NCBI RefSeq assembly: GCF_910592395.1
Contig: NC_088309.1
Span: forward strand, 13,272,599-13,336,598
Source: Lineus longissimus
Lineage: Eukaryota; Nemertea; Pilidiophora; Heteronemertea; Lineidae
DNA length: 64,000 nucleotides
Direction of reading: 5' to 3'
The notes beneath the pieces are model-generated. The model worked only from the letters and a program-made list of their open reading frames with translations, was not told the DNA's origin and made no database searches. Made by a program: the position numbers and the translations under genes. Below, piece after piece: positions 58,801 through 64,000 of the stretch; position 1 is the stretch's first letter, and every line of letters begins with the position of its first letter.

Positions 58801-59273
58801 TTTGCAAGATGTACCATGCAGCTCATGCACTTTTCCTTACTGGAGTTTCCCTCACAACATGGCACATTGGTTACGCTGTTCCTTACCATGCTACTATTAT
58901 CTACCATAAGTTTGGTGTTGGTTTGGGATTAAATTCTATGCAGGGCAGGGAAGCAAAACACCAGCAGATTGACATGTATCAGAAGTTCACAACAGCTCAA
59001 AACAAATGGGCTCTGACATTCAAGCATGAGTATGTCCAACTCTTTTGGTTGAAGGAACAGGGCATTGCTTCAGAGGCTCGAGACATGGCAAAGTCTCGCG
59101 ACCACAGCCAGTTGCATGTGTTCAAAACATTGCCTGATCAGTGCAGGTGTGGCATTAAAAAGAAGAATGACAAATGCATATACTGTGACCACTTTATCAC
59201 ATCGTTGATTACTGCAAGCTGTTGTAAGGGGATGATCGTTCCACAGCTTAGGCAAATTGTTGATTCTCGATGA
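55884..59273 (+). CDS. Spliced ~824-aa protein with RAG1/Transib-like acidic triad
   Basis: The proposed exons are 55,884-55,970, 56,268-56,423, 56,719-56,829 and 57,153-59,273. All junctions are phase 0 with GT...AG, donors GTAATT, GTAAGT and GTACGT. Exon 2 begins with a basic KPSKRKR nuclear signal and leads into a coiled coil; the first exon is less sure. The long exon belongs to an uncharacterised protein family repeated in corals, sponges and molluscs. Three conserved acidic spots are GADGAPSGKH, YIDPLHVKNNA and SMQGREAKHQQ. They resemble the RAG1/Transib sites (DGMGD, IDALH, EGNESGNK) in order and in context. A CRCG...CIYC zinc site lies at the C terminus. There is no stop or frameshift. 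Probably a transposase or a domesticated one; the function is inferred. Confidence 0.65.
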
Positions 59274-60576
59274 AGATGATGAACACTGACTGCAAAATAC
59301 TGTCCCTTGTGGTTACATATCAGGTTCATCATAAGGCTGGCCCAAATTTATTGTTTGTTCCCAATAACCCGACCGACCAACCAAAATCATGCCAACCCAA
59401 AAGTTTTTATTGGCATTATTGTCTTTTTAATAACATCATGGAGTTTTTTTTAAACTTTCCTTTGATTCACTGGAAATTATTATTAGAATATCATTTGCCT
59501 ACCTGCCTACCTGCCTTCCTACTTACCTTGTGTGAATACCTTGGTTACTGCAATCAGACAATTAATTTGGGCCAGCCTAAGTGTGAAATGTGTTACTGCA
59601 ATGTGCAGTACTAATTTATGAAATGTTATCAATTTCAAATATCATTATCAAAATGGACATTGACATTTTACACCGTTGTTGGTTTACGATGCATGTATAC
59701 TGTTATGATTGTATTATTTGAATTAATTTACTAGTATTTTACTGACTTTTATTTTAAAATTGTGCCGTCCATGTGGTGTAAGACCTGTGAATTTCATCAT
59801 AATTGTAAAATGTGTACATTTGTATGTTTATTGCGTAATTTATGTTATCGTTATCAACACTCATCAACTTGTTGAGAAAATAAATAGTTACATTGAGATA
59901 CAAATGAAAGGTCTTTGTTAAGTATCCTCATGTCCTTGTCTTGCTTGTTGAGTTAGCAGACTTTTCAATGCCATCCAATTCCAGTAACATCTACTGAACT
60001 CTGTCACAACCAGTTGCGGTAGGTGGACAGTCAGGAACAGGATGGCCAGCCATCCATTCATGATTGGATCATCATCAGTCATGTTGGAAGACACCATTTT
60101 GTGGATGGTGTAGCAGTCCCAGTCGTTTTGGATACTGTGACAATCTAAGGAAGTGGGAAGGGGATGCCATCCACTGAATGGATAGTGTAGTCATCCTGAA
60201 ATTTTAGGACAAGGATGGTTCAGCCGTCTCACTCTAGAATGAGAATCCTTGCACATGTTGCATATCTTCACCATCCATGTTCACACATTCTCCAGTGTGC
60301 ACTTTGACTGAACACACATTCTCCAGTGTGCACTTTGACTGAATTATCAACCACATCGACATCAGGGCCTGGGTTGCTCTAATGTTGTCACGAACTCTGG
60401 CGTTAACTTATCTTTGCGTTATCTCCTTCAGTTGAGCCCTCAGACTTAACACCAAGTTGGTGGACAAGATGGATCTTATTTTGCGAGGACAGCCAACCAG
60501 CAGGTGGATGGCATTTGAGGATAAAACAAGCAACTCAAATAATCAAGTACATGTACATGTAGTTCAATTTGATTTA
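59274..60576. other. Convergent intergenic region
   Basis: It holds 3' sequence of the 824-aa gene, with an AATAAA-like signal near 59,879 (GAGAAAATAAATAG), then GC-average DNA without a gene. Confidence 0.45.
60282..60343. repeat. 31-bp tandem duplication
   Basis: CACACATTCTCCAGTGTGCA and the following bases are repeated with a 31-bp period (60,282-60,312 and 60,313-60,343). Confidence 0.85.
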
Positions 60577-62038
60577 TTACTGCCTGATGCCATACTTATT
60601 TACAACAGCAAAGTGCCCTTTTACAAACAGTCTCTTTAGGTTGTGCCTATACAGCAACACAAACTCCTCCTCATCGTCAACATGCACATTGCAACGGCTA
60701 CCACTTCGGAAGACCTTCTCCAACAGCATTCTCCTCTCAGGAGCTTGGTCGTCCTGGCATGCCCAGGCATTGAATATAGCAATCACCTTTGGCTGACTCA
60801 TGATAACAATCTGTGTGGTAGCCGGTGTACATTTGACCTCTGTCCTGTGCAGGTTGGTGGTACAATGCACCCGGATTGCCTCAAAGGTAACGGAGTTTAC
60901 ATCTCTGCCGAACGAAAATCGTTTTGTTGATGTCTCCCGCATTCTACCAACAATGGATCTATGGATTCGGCCAAGTTCTTCGAGAGCCATAGGATAAGTC
61001 TGAAATGGAAACAGAACGCATATTTTTTAAATGAAAAGGTGAAGGCCGGTGAAATGGAAACAGAACAGAATGCAAAAAATGAAAAAAGGTCGGTGTAGAA
61101 GTAAAATGTCCTAGGATTCTATTATGCACTTCGATCTCTGAGCTGTTGTCAGTCATTAACTCTTATAGAACCAGGCCTTGAGCACAATACAATAGGGCCG
61201 GACCCTACTTCCAGGGGGACATTTTCACTTCTGCACCAGGTTAATCAAATCGGGGCTAGTAAGAACTCCCTGCTCCAAGGCTCTATGGCTCTTGCTTGTA
61301 TAAATAACCTTGACAAAGTTATTTACTCCAAGGCCTATGTTACTGTGGAATCATGCAATTTGGCGCCACTTTTCAAGTGACATCTAGTAGTGACATCATG
61401 CCAGTCAAGTTTCTGCATGAGTTTCTGTCACCGTTGGCCATTGCTCCAGATCGAATATACTGGTATACTGTTTTACATTTTATTTTTCTACTATTGTCGT
61501 TACTTTGTAGCCCGTATGGGCATTTTATAGTAAAAAGCGTAAATTGAATTGAATTGGCAACACGCTAATGAGATGCGCCAAATCACGTCACAATGATCAA
61601 CTCATGAGGTCACAATCAGGTATCCAATATCGGCATGGTGATAAGAGTGGCATGTCATTCAACGACCACGTGATCATAGCTGAGGGGCGGCGTTATTTGG
61701 GAATTCTTTGCCTGGAATTTGGCCCGAGGCCCGCCGTTATTTCGGGTCGGTTATAAAAGAGGCCCTAAGACCTAGGTCCTACAGCCTCCAATGCCTAATT
61801 AACTCACTAAACCTACCTTAGCAACATCATATTTGTGCCCTGCTCGTGCTGGATTATCATACTTTTCAAACACATTTTTCATGGCGCTACCAGAATCTTC
61901 ACAGAAGTTCACAAATCTAGCTCTAAGAGCAGCATCACGGCCCAATTCCTTGCTGAAATCCTTCCTGAACTCTTTATATGCCACATTATATCTGCGCTTC
62001 AAAGAGTTCATATTTAAATTGCTGTTAATGGGCAACAT
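60577..62038 (-). CDS. Unrecognised two-exon gene, 214 aa
   Basis: Exon 1 (62,038-61,817) starts MLPINSNLNMNSLKRRYNVA and ends KYDVAK before donor GTAGGT. Exon 2 (60,999-60,577) follows a TTTCAG acceptor and starts TYPMALEELGRIHRSIVGRM, with stop at 60,577-60,579. Both exons are phase 0 and uninterrupted. A region TTNLHRTEVKCTPATTQIVI and the acidic VDDEEEFVLLYRHNLKRLF stand out, but I recognise no family. It is convergent with the 824-aa gene. It could be a host gene or a second gene of the same transposon. An upstream exon is possible. Confidence 0.6.
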
Positions 62039-62251
62039 CTTTGGAGAGGTAACGAGACTACACCACAGGAGATCAAATTAAAATTGAGAAGACAAATGCA
62101 AGGGGTTAATCAAAGGAGCCATAGGCCCCACCAAATGAATGATTTCTATTCTGTTCTCTATTTTTATTATTTTCTTCTCATAGGATATGCATTGATGACA
62201 GAATAAAGTTCTATCGCGTATATAAAAGCCCAAACAAAAAGCTATGCAAAA

Positions 62252-62294
62252 ATGCAGGCTGCCATGGTCAGAATCTGACCATGGCAGCCTGCAT
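62252..62294. other. 43-bp near-perfect palindrome
   Basis: Two 21-base arms (start ATGCAGGCTGCCATGGTCAG) are separated by a single A. TATAAAAG lies about 30 bp to the left (62,220s). Such a tight palindrome would extrude a cruciform or make a stable hairpin in RNA. No gene is assigned. Confidence 0.9.
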
Positions 62295-62631
62295 GGTACA
62301 GGGCATCCACGCATTCATACAAAGTACTGTGTACATTTGTACACAAAGCACTGGATCTCCATATCCAGATATCGTAGATTAACAATAAAAAATTAGCAAT
62401 TTGCGTTACGTCATGCTCTTGCATGATCGGAAAAATCCGTCGCGTCATCATCGCACTCTTCAATAGCAGCGTCGTGCAGAACGACGTGAGAACGTCATGA
62501 CGCGCCTACAGCGCTGGAGAGTTGCTGACGTTTCAAGCTGACTGGCGCTGACGTCAGGAACGGGAAAATATGAAACTATTTCAATTGTACAGTTCAGAGC
62601 ATTTTGGCAGCACAGTGGAAGGTGTCACTGT

Positions 62632-62880
62632 TCACTGACCTGGGAAGATCCAGAACCAGGGGAAGATAACAAAGCCCAAACGGCAGGGAGTTAGAGGAGC
62701 TGGTCAAAAAGGGCCTGCTCCGACTCTGAACTCACCAGGTCTGCGCTGCCCGAGGGATCAGAACGTGAAACGTCCAGAGCACCCACGGGCGTCCTACCCC
62801 CTGAAGAAGAGAGGGCAGACGAAGCCTTGAGGAGCATCCCCGAAATGGGGTCACTGACACTCGACAATTAGGCCTCCCCA
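62632..62880 (+). pseudogene. Retrotransposon gag-like fragment
   Basis: A GC-rich stretch reads in one frame with one internal TAG: WEDPEPGEDNKAQTAGS, then LPPEEERADEALRSIPEMGS. The hydrophilic, proline- and glutamate-rich wording resembles gag-type proteins of DIRS-like elements and matches the character of 53.8-54.6 kb, but the family is not proven. Confidence 0.35.
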
Positions 62881-63274
62881 GGCCAGCCTGGGAGATGGGG
62901 TCGGGAGGGGGGAAACCTCTCCAGAGCTGATTAATGACGGCTGATTAATTACTGATTAATGGCGACTTCTGCGAGGCAGAGGCTGTATTAGGTGTAGCTA
63001 CGTGAACTAGTTGATCATTTTTCTATTATCAATAGAGTAATTTTTCCTCAGGTGTGTCCGATAATATGAACGACATAAAATATCATATACACAGTCAATC
63101 GCTTATCATCAAATGCCTACCAGTCTCCCCCAACAACAACCAGTTTACTAGTTGTCGTTGGTCAAAATTAATAAGATATATATATTCCGTTAGATGACAA
63201 TAAATGGAACCATGTGATACCCTTAGATGGTCCATTTAGCACCGACAAAATACTTAACTGCTAACCACAATCAT

Positions 63275-63660
63275 GTGATGATGTGGAGTAGAAAAATGCT
63301 TTTTGAAAATTATTTTCAAACCAGTGCCATCACTTCTCCTCAAAACTGTCGAAAAGCCAAATGTGAAACATTTCACTTTTTATATAAATGGTATCTTTGA
63401 CATTATATCTTAATAGTTTTATAGTTTTATAGATGACTTTCAAGCAGGGGTTTGATTCAAAACGGGTTGTTCGTGGCGGCCATGTTCAGCAGATAGAAGA
63501 ACTGTTCAAAGCCCAATTGTGCGGAATTGGCTTGCTGTACCATGTGACCCGTGAGAGCTCTGTCCCAACGCATGTCTTCCAAAATGGGCGGCACCTTGAT
63601 GTTGAAGCCGTACGTTCCCAAGTTGCCTGGTTCTTTATTTGAAAGACTCTGATATGAGTA
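63275..63660 (+). repeat. Dispersed repeat, inverted relative to 15.2-15.6 kb
   Basis: It is homologous to the reverse complement of 15,192-15,610, including ATGATGTGGAGTAGAA at the left and GTTCAGCAGATAGAAGAACT inside. The two copies lie 48 kb apart in opposite orientations. A short frame MTFKQGFDSKRVV occurs in both with differing continuation. Confidence 0.65.
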
Positions 63661-64000
63661 AACTTCTAGTTTGAACTTTGAGTGGTTCTGCAGACTCTGC
63701 AGACTCTGCAGACACTGAGACAGTGTACAGTCAGTGTTCATTTCACTATGCACGAAGAGGGCATCCAGCCAGTGTGTAAAGAACTTTCATGTTCTTCGGC
63801 AGACATTTGCTTTGTGTGATAACGTGATCGCCTAGCCATCAATGTCATTTGTAGTTGGTGTGACATTGCCACAATTGTTTGTACCTATATTAACAGAAGC
63901 AAGTTGGAAAAAGTTGACAAAAACTCACCATAGTCTGCAGATTTATGCCACCCTTTTCCTTTTTCCGGTAGTAAATATTTGGAGGTTCTTTATTCAAACG

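Overview
The window is eukaryotic, almost certainly from a marine invertebrate. The evidence is split host genes with GT-AG introns, dense decayed transposons, CRE-like and CACGTG repeats, and many copies of the word TAGGCCTAC, which is common in echinoderm, hemichordate and mollusc genomes. The species cannot be fixed from the sequence. The anchor is a host gene on the minus strand: two exons (37,801-37,986 and 7,847-7,959) encode consecutive parts of the conserved GTPase DRG1. They join in phase 0 at exactly the residue expected for DRG1, so 7,960-37,800 is a single intron of about 29.8 kb. The remaining DRG1 exons were not found and probably lie outside the window.

1-16 kb holds DRG1 intron and 3' flank with a ~300-bp tandem-unit repeat family (1.6-3.2, 5.3-5.7, 6.1-7.2, 12.9-13.6 kb), a piggyBac-type element with TTAA target duplication at 161-870, MITE-like elements and a fold-back element end.

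16.9-29.3 kb, inside the intron, is the most remarkable part: a compact, decayed, virus-like gene array. One gene runs leftwards (16.9-18.1 kb). Then about twelve closely spaced or overlapping genes run rightwards: a capsid-like protein, an FtsK/A32-type packaging ATPase, several small membrane or basic proteins, and a penton-like protein. Facing them is a fused reverse transcriptase-RNase H gene (29.3-27.0 kb, minus strand). No DNA polymerase B, integrase or protease gene is visible. Every large gene carries frameshifts or stops, and the capsid-like gene is split by a 2.6-kb insertion, so this copy is a fossil. Its gene set suggests an uncharacterised capsid-bearing element in the wider Polinton/adintovirus world, possibly with a reverse transcriptase as its polymerase.

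29.4-34.5 kb is a broken Ty3/gypsy element ending in a 416-bp LTR. 38.6-42.5 kb is a large cluster of the 300-bp repeat family with internal segmental duplication. 44.2-45.2 kb is an intact fold-back transposon with a 6-bp target duplication and a conserved 46-codon ORF. 47.3-50.7 kb contains BEL/Pao gag-protease and an oppositely oriented BEL/Pao pol fragment. 53.4-54.7 kb contains joined BEL and DIRS-like fragments.

55.9-62.0 kb carries two convergent, spliced, largely intact genes. One is an ~824-aa protein of an uncharacterised multicopy metazoan family whose three conserved acidic positions resemble the RAG1/Transib catalytic triad. The other is an unrecognised 214-aa protein. The two could belong to one transposon or be host genes.
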